Assembly: GCA_016987375.1 (NCBI GenBank)
Contig: PJRA01000048.1
Coordinates: 2,382,490 to 2,438,333, forward strand
DNA: 55,844 nucleotides
Reading direction: 5' to 3'
From: Brachionus koreanus
Lineage: Eukaryota; Rotifera; Eurotatoria; Ploima; Brachionidae
Part shown: in pieces, positions 37,901-46,800 of the stretch
How positions within the stretch are numbered: the first letter of the stretch is position 1
Layout of the letters: each line of letters begins with the position of its first letter
Notes under the pieces: generated by a model
What the model saw: the letters and a program-made list of their open reading frames with translations, nothing else
Database searches by the model: none
Told to the model about the DNA's origin: nothing
Translations under genes and position numbers: made by a program

Positions 37901-38640
37901 AAGCAATTCTAATCCAGGACTTTTGGTAATTTTTTTTTTTTTTAAATAATTTTTTAAATTATCAATTAAAGAGATGCTTTTCGCCTTCGACTACTTTGAC
38001 AAGTCAGAATTATTTTTCTCAGAGTCCAAGTCCAACTCGAAAATTATTTGTTACTCGTCGTAGCATGAGTCCAGTTCCTTGCAATTTAAGACCAAGTTCA
38101 TTGAATCCAAATGGAACTTTAAATAACAAGCGTAAAATTTCAGATGTTGATCAAACTGATTCTAATGGTCCAGCTTCTTTCCATTCTCCAAAAAGATCCC
38201 TTGTTGATCAAGAGTTTGTTCAACCATTACTTATTTTAACTAGCAATAATTCCAATGCTTCAAAAGTACTCAACAGGTCAACTACGTCATCGCCTTCACC
38301 ATCTTTATTCGTTCAAAACCAACATTCTCCAAGTCCTGTTCAATCACTAAGTGATAAAAATAATTTAAGAAATCAAAATTTGGACGAAGTTTCCAACAAA
38401 TATACATTTATTCCAATACAACTTCCACAAGCTTGTTCCTCGTCTTCTTCGCCAAGTTTGACTCAGCCATCAAATTCAAAAAAGACAAACAATGTTATGC
38501 CAAATTTTTCGTGCGATTCACCACTAAATTTTTCGCCTTCTGTTTCTTCCAACGTTTCCACTTTAAAAAGTGGTGACAAACCTGATAGTGGTTATCAAAG
38601 TAGCGCTCAAAACAATTCTGATTCCGAATCTTGTATATAA
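34919..38640 (+). CDS. PABIR1: PABIR/FAM122 homologue, PP2A-B55 inhibitor family
   Basis: Five exons: 34919-35437, 35503-35600, 37534-37585, 37644-37925 and 37972-38640, all GT-AG and in frame, 539 residues. FAM122/PABIR proteins bind and inhibit the PP2A-B55 phosphatase. The conserved core spans exons 2-3 at residues about 184-223: RVCQIKIDEGIEPHLSREI then SERETQNTLKL, matching the vertebrate HQIKQEE...INRE...REVQTAMQIS helix. A second conserved stretch at about 318-360 (RCFSPS, SPSPTRKLFVTRRSMSPVP, NNKRKISD) matches FSPSL...PTTRFTTRRSQSPI...KRK. The protein is nearly twice the vertebrate length because of Ser/Asn/Gln-rich low-complexity segments in exons 1, 4 and 5. AATAAA is near 38771. 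Exon borders come from frame and homology reasoning; the 37644 acceptor (AATAAAG) is weak. Confidence 0.86.
35601..37533 (+). other. PABIR intron 2 (1.9 kb)
   Basis: Much the longest intron of the gene. It splits the conserved B55-binding helix region. It contains a TAAA microsatellite at about 36027-36052, a TGAGGT/ACCTCA palindrome at 36205-36218, and an imperfect direct repeat of about 60-67 bases (36746-36805 and 36939-37005) rich in AAGTC/GACTT words. No extra exon is needed: the flanking exons join as SE-R-ETQNTL. Confidence 0.7.
36746..37005 (+). repeat. Direct repeat pair with AAGTC motifs
   Basis: The copy at 36746-36805 (AGTCATAACTTTGACTAAAATTT..., then ACAAGTCTGATT) recurs at 36939-37005 (AGTCATCACTTTGACTGATATTT..., then ACAAGTCTGATT), 193 bases later. 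Both contain alternating AAGTC and GACTT words, so each can also fold partly on itself. Probably a decayed tandem or dispersed repeat. Confidence 0.5.
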
Positions 38641-39309
38641 GTATAAAATTAAAAATTTTAAGAAAGAAGATTTTATTTTGAATTTTTTTTTTCGATGGTT
38701 TTCTCTGTGTTCTAAATGATATTGTTCATTTCTTTTTCTTATTTTTATTTTGATTTTTTTTTTCAAAAAAAATAAAACATTTTTAAAAATTAGAATTTTA
38801 TTTAAAAAAAAAATCAAACAAGTTTTTATTTCGCTAAATCTATAATTCAAATTATATATGACGAGGAACCAAGATAACAGAGTTAACTGACTGGCGTCCT
38901 CTCCCAAGAAACTCGTTGACGATTCAACAAAAACAGCGCCACTTGTCCCAGCAATTTAAATTGGCTGAAAAATCACCAACTATTTAGACTAGCTCACGAC
39001 CACCAAGCTCTATTGAAAGAGTAATTTCTTAATTTTAATCTTCAAAAGTTACGCATATCTGGAAAAGATCTTTCCAGATTTTAAACTCTTATTATCAAGA
39101 CCTGATAATAAGAGTTTTGATATTCAGACTAGAACTTTAATTTATATTCAACCATTAACTAATAATTTGATCAATTTAATGATTTAATTTAGTTAAAATT
39201 TAGTTTAAAGCATAAATAGCAGAGGCAATTTATAAAATTAATGTAAATATTCATCAAATTAGGTACATTTAGCATTTGTTTATTTTTTGGAGTTTTTATT
39301 TCAACAAAA
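38641..39309. other. Spacer with strong hairpin
   Basis: PABIR 3' UTR (AATAAA near 38771), then a less A+T-rich patch at about 38855-39010 that is not coding as it stands and may be the left part of a mobile element. Two neighbouring hairpins follow: CTGGAAA/TTTCCAG at 39059-39077 and a perfect 15 bp stem at 39083-39117. Confidence 0.5.
39083..39117. repeat. Perfect 15 bp stem-loop
   Basis: AAACTCTTATTATCA (39083-39097) is exactly inverted at 39103-39117 with a five-base loop. It lies about 190 bases left of the MULE transposase remnant and could mark a transposon end or a separate foldback. Confidence 0.7.
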
Positions 39310-39916
39310 CGACTCCTTCGAAATGCTATTAAAACAAACAAGAAATTCATGCGGATGGAACATACAAATTGATTTGGGAAGGCATGCCAGTATTGATATG
39401 TGGCACAGCAGATTTGGATCGTCATTTCCATCCATTTTGAATCAGTGTTTGTCGTAACGAAACAACTGAAGACTTAAAATTTATCTTTAAGGCCTTGGCA
39501 AATGGTATGGAGCAATTGCAGGAAACAATTCAAATAGAATGCTTTGCTTCTGATGTTTCCGATTCAATTCGAAATGCAGTCAAAGAAGTTTTTGGGGAAA
39601 ATGTGTAGCTCATTATGTGTTGGGCCCATATGCGTCGAAATGTTGTAAAACATCTTTATCTAGCTGATGAAGAATGTCGTGAGGACTTTCACAATTTTCA
39701 AGCAGTAATAACGTGTATAAAAAAAAGCACAAAATTTGTTTATTAAGAAGTGGCTAAACAAGCAGCAAGAAGTTTTCATCGATTACTAGTAGCAATCGTG
39801 GCTAACTACTCATCAAAATTGGCAAGACCGAGCTGCACAAAGCACACCGTCAACCAACAATGCATTATAGTCCCATAATCTTGTGATCAAAAAATAAGAA
39901 ACATTCAGAAAACGAA

Positions 39917-39925
39917 TTCCATGAG
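39917..39925 (+). repeat. Target site duplication, left copy
   Basis: TTCCATGAG at 39917-39925 is repeated exactly at 40864-40872, on either side of the inserted element. Nine bases is the usual duplication length of Mutator-like elements (8-11). Confidence 0.85.
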
Positions 39926-40863
39926 GGACGTTATTTCTTCTGCTAGTAATTTTCTTTTTCTTGCTAGCAAATTTTTATGTTAGCCAAAATAATGATAGTA
40001 ATTATTTTCTTCTGCTAGTAATTTTTTTTCACCTGCTTGTAAAATTATGTGTATGATAGCAATATTTTTTCTTTTGATAGCAAAAATAAAAGTTTAATAA
40101 AATAACCAAAAATATTTTTATTCATGTTAATTAAGAAAAGAATAATAAAGAAATTAAGCAAAGTACCGACAACAAATATAAAAATTTCATATGGAAATAT
40201 TAATTTTAATTTTTTCGTTGTCTTTTTGATTTTCTCACAAAACTATTTTCTGTATTTTTTTTTTAAGTAGGAGAACCACGAGGTCTGCCACGACGTTTTG
40301 GACCATTTGAAGATTTTTGTGCATCAGCTTGATAATTTTGATTAATATTTAAATCATTCGGTTCATTTAATTATAAGTATTCACTATTTATAACATTAAT
40401 GAAATGTAATACTTTTGAAACGAATTTTCCCAAAGAGTTGCTTGTTGTTGTTGCTGTTCTTGTTGTAACTGTTGCTTTCGAGATTCAGATGGTTGAATTT
40501 CTAAAGTTTTTTTTTTCCAGGGTCACCCTTTTTCTTTTTTGACCTAATGGAACATCATGTGCATTTCGATTCCATTCGAGTTTTTTTCTTTGCAAGATAA
40601 AGCTAATATATGCTTACAAACATAATTTATCCAATAAAACGGGCATGTACACGTACTTTGTCTCCAATCTGATGATATTTCAACCGTCCAAATAGATGTA
40701 GTCAAATTATAGGAAGCATATAAAAAAATTTAGCAATCAAGTGTAAAAATTTAACAATCAAGTGTAAAAATTTAGCAATCGTTAATTAATTTTTTTTACT
40801 AGCAGTTAAAAAAAAAATTACTAGCAGAAGAAAAAAATTTACTAGCAGAAAGAAATAGATCTC
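39926..40863 (-). mobile_element. MULE-derived element nested in the MULE remnant
   Basis: A 938-base insertion flanked by a 9 bp duplication. Its ends are inverted repeats (left GGACGTTATTTCTTCTGCTAG; right, reversed, GAGATCTATTTCTTTCTGCTAG), with further copies of TTCTGCTAGTAATTTT just inside both ends. Near the right end a unit of about 20 bases (AATTTAGCAATCAAGTGTAA) is repeated about three times at 40728-40782. On the minus strand about 40264-40660 looks like a broken transposase tail: a SWIM zinc finger CTCPFYWINYVCKH (cysteine codons near 40641-40652, CKH at 40610-40618), a Gln-rich run, and an AT-hook-like KRRGRPRG near 40264-40305, with stops and frameshifts between. It is an internally deleted, non-autonomous derivative. 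Confidence 0.85.
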
Positions 40864-40872
40864 TTCCATGAG
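40864..40872 (+). repeat. Target site duplication, right copy
   Basis: Exact second copy of TTCCATGAG. The host transposase frame resumes across it (…FRKRIP, then RFLQHC), which confirms the insertion point. Confidence 0.85.
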
Positions 40873-41229
40873 CACGATTTTTGCAGCATTGTCTCTTGAC
40901 AGTGACAAAATGGTCAAACGAATACGCAAACAATGACAACCAATTCATTTAATCGCTAACAATTAAACTAAAAACATTGACTGAAGGCTTTCATTTGGCT
41001 AAAAGCTAAAAAATAGTTACCTCGAGGGTTTAGGAAATCTCATTAGAATACTACATACCAGATGGTAAAGAATCAAAGGCAAGTGAAGAAGACATCAGAA
41101 ATGTGAAAGAAATGCGTTGGAACAGATTTTGCCGATTCAAAAAGAGAACTTTGGCCGTTTGGAACGTGACTTTACCAAATGAAGATGATATGGCAGTCAA
41201 TTAGAAACAAGGTAAATGCTTTAACTATT

Positions 41230-42060
41230 TCCAGCCTTTTTCAAACATGTTTTTAGAAGGTGCATCGTCTTGAAATAAAAATGGCCCATGATCTTAAAGG
41301 TAAACCATTCGAGGAAAAATGCCACAAATTCAACATTCTACCGCTGAAACAACGTTGAACTAGAGGAGATCAAAGAGAAAACGTACAAGTTATAGAAAGA
41401 TATAAACGATAAAAGAACTAAATTAGCATTTCCATCCACAGCCATCTATGCCAAGAGAAGCATGTTGAAACTACCAAACTCAAAAAATTGACAAACAATA
41501 GAAAACGCCTTTATAAAGGGAAAAGCATCATAATTTTAAATGATGAAAAATATTTTTGTTTTGCTGGTAGTAAAAAGCTAGGAAATGCTGGTTATTATAC
41601 AGACGGCAAAGAAAAATGTCCAGAAAATATTGGTTTTACCGGGGTAGTTTCCGAAAAAAAATATTAAGTGGATTTCAATTTCTGAGCGCGAAATGTCAAA
41701 GCTTTTTTCGCTTGTCCAAATTAACTGTTATAAATTCAAAGGTTTATTTCAATGAATGCTTGAAAAAACGACTTCTACCATTCATCGAAAAGTACCACAT
41801 TGACTATAATTAATTTGGCCTGATTTAGCAAGTGCTCATAGATCTGCTGAGACGATTTCTTTGATGGATGAAATGGTTTATTATGTACCAAAAGACATTA
41901 ATCTTCCAAATATTCCACAAGCAAAACCAATAGAGGACTTTTGAGGTATCTTACATAAAATATCTATGAATGAGGTTAGAAAGCAACAACATAACATCAA
42001 TTGATTCGACGAATTGAATCATGTTTTAAAAAATTGATTCAAACTTTTTTCAATCACTGA
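41230..42060 (+). pseudogene. Decayed Tc1/mariner transposase
   Basis: Scattered frames carry the DDE transposase landmarks of the Tc1/mariner superfamily: ILNDEKYFCF (first Asp, about 41538), KYHIDYN then WPDLASAHRS (second Asp, about 41820), YYVPKDINLPNIPQAKPIED (about 41881-41940) and FWGILHKI. Stop codons and frameshifts separate the pieces, for example TAA after DYN and TGA where the W of FWG is expected, so it is inactive. It directly follows the MULE remnant in the same orientation. I could not find its terminal inverted repeats. Confidence 0.82.
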
Positions 42061-43080
42061 TGTTGGGTGTAAACACAAAATTGAGAAAAAATAATTTTTA
42101 ACAGATAATAAAATAAGTATTAAATAGGAAAATATCTTTTTGATTTGGTTTTACCATTCCCATAGTTATTAGGGTTTGAATTTTGGATAACTAATAATGT
42201 TACTATTACAAAAATGAATGTTTGTAGCTTCACTTCATTAATCAGATTTATCATAAATTAGAAGACCAAATGGTCGTAAAAGCCACATTTTATTGTTGCA
42301 AATTTTGCACTTTGTCAATCAATTTCTCTTATGCTGACAGAGTTACAATGCTTCAAAGAAAAAATAAGCTTTTATTTTACATATTTTACTTTATTTGGAA
42401 AAATAATTGTCAATCGTCAATCAATAGGATAATTTAAATGTCTATTTAAATGAGAATTTAATTCAAGGAATCGCTTTATTTATTTCTTTTTTTTATTATT
42501 TTTTTCATAAAAAAAGAATTGAATTTAATTTATTACAAAAATTATTTATACTTAACAAAGAGAATAAAAATTCCATCAAAATTCCATACAGAAAATGTGT
42601 ACAAGTAAAAAGTCACATTTAAAAAAATCCAAAAATTTTGAATGAAAAATAAAAAATTATATGTTTACTTACATAGAGAAGACTTGAACTCTATTTCGCG
42701 TGAAGTACTTTTTAATAGCCCGGGTACAATAAAATTCAAAATCTCAAACCGGGCATTTAAATCAAATTTCAATGGAAATTTTACAACAAAAAGAAAAAAA
42801 ACTTGAAATAAATTTAAAGATAGCGGGATCTTTAAAGTTTTAACAAGGCTGACAAAAAAAATTAACAAGGAAAAAAAACAGCAAAAAAAAAGGCATTGAA
42901 AATTTCAAAACTACACTAATAGATTCCTTATTTTTTTGTTAATCTTTTTTTAGATTTTTGTCAAAAATGAAATAAAAAATGGGTAAAATTGAGATTTAAC
43001 TTTACATTTGGAAAAAATATGGTCTCGGCCTTAGATCTGCAAATATTAGACTCTTTTATAAAAGAAAATAAATATTTAAT
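42061..43080. other. Spacer between transposon graveyard and homeobox gene
   Basis: A+T-rich DNA of about 1 kb, probably including the right end of the Tc1 remnant and the 3' UTR of the minus-strand homeobox gene. A GCCCGGGT/AACCGGGC inverted pair lies at about 42718-42750. The open frame at 42665-42868 on the minus strand is not recognisable and is most likely chance. Confidence 0.5.
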
Positions 43081-43659
43081 CTATTTTTCCAAATAGTTGT
43101 CGATTAAGCTTTTTAGAACTTCATTTTTTCTTTTAGTTTTTCTGTCTCTGCCTCTACGTTTACGGAACCATTCCTAAAAATAGAATAAAATTAAAAAAAT
43201 AAAATAAATTTTTTAGATAAAAACCTCAATATCGCTGTCCATTACATGGAATCTCTGGGCTAGGGTCTTGAGCTCGGCTGGCTTTGGATATCTGCTTTTT
43301 TTGAACAGCTCTTCTAAAATGGCGTTCTGTATTTTGTTCCACTTCGGTGCCGGAATGTATTCAAATTTTTCACTGCTAATCACTTCTGACTTGACAATTT
43401 CATGGTCAACTGGTGCACACACACAATTGAATGAGTTCTCAATAGGATTTAAATCATCTGAATGAGACTCATTTGAAACACTATTAAAAGATTTGTCTTT
43501 TAAGCCGGACTCAAAGTTCATTAATTGGTAGTCAAACGGTGTTGGACCGAACAGTTGCTCACATGGCTTGGTAATGAATGCACTGGGATAGTACTGAATT
43601 TGAGACGTAGATGAGAGACGTTTCACGCGTTTTCTCTTGCTACCTACAACTCGATCCAT
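43081..43659 (-). CDS. Divergent homeodomain protein, 2 exons
   Basis: Exon 1 is complement 43225-43659 and exon 2 complement 43081-43173, around a 51-base intron (GTTTTT...TTTTAG, phase 0). The product is 175 residues. A basic SKRKRVKR at 7-14 could be a nuclear signal. The homeodomain occupies about residues 100-159 at the end: L16, F20, Y25, A35, I45, W48, F49 and R53 are present (WFRKRRGRDRK), with W in place of F8 and no loop insertion, so it is not TALE. Position 51, almost always Asn for DNA contact, is Lys150 here. The intron splits helix 3. I cannot place it in a named class; the WFRKRR pattern recalls ceramide-synthase homeoboxes, but no membrane segments are present. It is divergently arranged with the aminopeptidase gene, 204 bases apart. 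Confidence 0.8.
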
Positions 43660-43863
43660 CTTTTAATAGTTTTTTTTTTTCTTAAATTAAATGAAGAAAT
43701 TAAGCTCTTATTTTAAATCTTGTGGCTTAAAGTTTTATGCTTAAGTTTATCCCACTCACGGCCAAGACTGAAGCAAACGTATGCTTTTTTAGAAATTTAA
43801 TTTCTTATTTTTATAAATAAATTAATTTGTGTTTAACTTAACTTTTTTGTTTGAATATTTAAA
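43660..43863. promoter_or_regulatory. Shared divergent promoter region
   Basis: Only 204 bases separate the start codons of the minus-strand homeodomain gene and the plus-strand aminopeptidase gene. Both promoters and 5' UTRs must fit here, unless there are upstream non-coding exons. The patch CCCACTCACGGCCAAG near 43750 is less A+T-rich than the rest. No specific core element is evident. Confidence 0.55.
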
Positions 43864-46800
43864 ATGTCTAGTATTCAGACTGACTTGAGACCATTTAGTC
43901 GACTAAAAAAAAACATTATCCCGATTAATTATGGTCTAACCATTTTTCCAAATTTTGAAAATTTTAAATTTTCAGGACAAGTTGAAATTGAAATAAATGT
44001 AATTTTGTTGCTCTTGATTATTTATCTTAGTTTATCTTATTTATTTAGATAAATGAAGAAACCGATTTAGTTGAAATTCACTCAGTTGATCTCGAACTTA
44101 CTTCGGTTAAAATTCAAACCGAAACTGAAGGTGACTAAATTCTATTATTTTCAAAGTAAATCAATTTTTTCTTATTTAGAATTAGCATGTTCAAAGCAAA
44201 TTTTAGCTAAAAACTGTGAATCTGTCGATCTTTATTTTCCAAAAAAAATTTCAAAAGGAACAAGCATTTTGAAAATAAATTTTGAAGGTATTCTAAATGA
44301 TAATCTAGTCGGATTTTACAAGACCAAGTGTCTTGATGCTTATGGTCAAGAATGCGTCGCAGCAGTTACCCAATTCGAGGTTTTTCTTATTCAATATTCA
44401 AAAATATTGATTAAATTTTGATAAATCTTAGGCAGCTTATGCTCGAAAAGCTTTTCCATGTTTTGATGAACCTTCGATGAAAGCCACTTTTGATATATGC
44501 ATCATTGCAGATCGAGATCGAAAGACGGTCTTGTCAAATATGGTAAATTTTAGAAGAAAAAATTAAATTTTTTTAAATTTTTTTTTTAAAGCCAATTAAA
44601 GAAATTAAACCATACAAAGTTGGTTCTAGATTTTGCATGTTTTTCTTTGAGAGGACTGTTAGAATGTCTACATATTTGGTGGCTTTTGTAATTGGCAATT
44701 ATGACTATGTAGAGGCCATTGATGACTTGGGAACTAGAATACGCGTCTATACACCATTGGGTAAAAGAGAAATGGGAAAATTTTCTCTCGACGTAACAAA
44801 ATTTGAAAAAAAAAAGAAAAAAAAATAAAAAAAATTTTTTTTTAGATAGCTGTAAAAGCAGTTTCTTTTTTTACAAATTTTTTTCAGATTAAATATCCCC
44901 TACCGAAATTGGATCTAATAGGGCTAAATGATGTAGAAATAGGTAGAATTCAAAAAAAAAATTTGAAAATTTTAAATTTTAGTTTATTTTTGAAGAGGTT
45001 TAATTTAATTTTAGACAAAAATAATCAAGTTTTAAAATTCAAACAAAAAGGCAATGGAAAATTTTGGTTTATTGACATTTAAAGAGTCTTTATTGTTGAT
45101 CGATCAAAAAAAATTTTCGATTCAAACTCGATCTGAAGTAGCTCTTGTTGTTGCTCACGAAATAGCTCATCAATGGTTCGGAAATTTGGTAACAATGGAA
45201 TGGTGGACTGACCTATGGTTAAACGAGGGGTTTGCTACTTGGATTGAATATTTGTGCATTGACTATTGCTTTCCACATTGGAACATTTGGAGTCTATACG
45301 CGACCGATCACTTGTACCGTGCTTTCAATTTAGATGCCTTAAAAAGCAGTCATCCAATTGAAGTTAATGTTGGACCACCCTCTGAAATTAATCAAATATT
45401 TGACTCAATTTCTTATTGCAAAGGCTCGGCTGTTTTACGAATGCTGAACAGCTATGTTGGAAAAGAGTGCTTTATCAAAGGTCTTAATAGCTATTTAGAA
45501 AAATTCAAGTTCAGTAATGCTACTAGTGATAATTTATGGGAACAAATTGATTTGGCTTCAAATAGACCTGTGAAAAAAATGATGCAAACATGGACTAAAG
45601 AACAAGGATATCCAGTTGTGTATGCGTCCATTAGAAAAGGTCTTAATGGTGAAACAATTCTTTGTCTAAGTCAAAAAAAATTTTATGCCTATCCTTATGA
45701 CAAAAATTGTCAACAGATCTGGAACATTCCGGTTTCAATAATTATCAAATCTAGTTATCCTAAAATTTTAAAAAGCGTTGTTCTGGATAAAAAAGAAATG
45801 GAAGTTGATTTAGGCCAGCTAGAAGAAAACGATTGGGTCAAATTAAATGCAGATAGCATTGGTTTTTTTAAAGTTTTTTATTCGTCTCAGATGCTACATA
45901 AATTCTTTAATAACTCGAATCGAGTGTACGAATTAGGCTCAGCATTGGACCGATATGGCATAATAAATGATGCATTTTCTTTTGTAAATTTAAATTGTTC
46001 ATATAATTTTTTTTTAACTTTTCTAAATAGGCTTTTACCGGTGAATTAAAAGCTTCTGAATTGTTGAAAATTCTCAATAATTTTCACTATGAAATTGATG
46101 TGCATGTTTGGATAACAATATTTAAAAATTTAAATTTCATGTTAAAATGCATTATTGATCAGCCTTATTTGAATAAATTCAAAATTTACCTTAAAAACTT
46201 GCTCGCAGAAATAAAAAACAAAATAAAATTTGAAATAAAAGAAAATGAAGGTAAATTTTATTCTAAAATTTTTAAGATTAAGGTTTCAATTTTCAATTTT
46301 TTTAGTTTAAAATTTCAATCAAGTAGCTGGCTTATTTTTTTCCAGATTTTGATAGTTAATACTTTTCTATTATATTTTCTCCTTTCAAATTTGAAGTGAG
46401 AACTAGCTCTTAGTTCTAATAACTGGCCATACTTGACCTGAAAAATTTTATTTCTATGAATGAATGGAAACATTTAGCTAATAAAATCTGGTCTGCTAAT
46501 TACACATTAGTAAATACTTTAATCAATTGAGTTAATTGTATATTGTGAAATTCAAATATAAAAAAAACAAAAATTCTTCTTTAAAATTTACTAAAATAAA
46601 TTATTTTAAAAAAAAATACTGCAAAAAATTTTTTATTTTTTTATTTTTTTTTACATAACAAAAAATAAGTAAAAAAGGTACAACAAAGTATGTTGCACTT
46701 TTTTGCAGTATTTTTTTTTTAAAATAATTTATTTTAGTAAATTTTAAAGAAGAATTTTTGTTTTTTTTATATTTGAATTTCACAATACCGTTTATTGATG

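Larger units (their letters stand above)
39310..41212 (+). pseudogene. Decayed MULE transposase, split by an insertion
   Basis: Coding remains lie at about 39310-39925 and 40864-41212. The first piece carries the MULE transposase domain: DGTYKLIWEGMPVLICG (catalytic Asp codon at 39354-39356), DRHFHPF, NETTEDLKFIFKAL, then CWAHMRRNV and HQNWQ...STNNAL. The second piece resumes with FLQHCL, WSNEYANN, LAKS and YIPDGKE, the usual region before the SWIM finger. In-frame stops at 39438, 39606 and 39744, a frameshift just before the first Asp and further stops in the second piece show it is dead. The two pieces are separated by the element at 39926-40863. MULEs are cut-and-paste DNA transposons of the Mutator superfamily. 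Confidence 0.9.

Noticed and set aside
39926..40863. AT-hook/SWIM fragment considered as a host gene
   Set aside because: It is broken by stops and frameshifts and lies wholly within the transposon ends and target duplication.
42665..42868. 67-codon minus-strand open frame near the homeobox gene
   Set aside because: No homology, no exon context, and a shadow of A+T-rich DNA; the homeobox gene's own frame ends at 43081.
46251..46399. Open continuation of aminopeptidase exon 8
   Set aside because: The reading becomes hydrophobic filler without family similarity. A donor GTAAAT sits at 46251, and the next exon at 46907 joins in the correct phase with matching family sequence.
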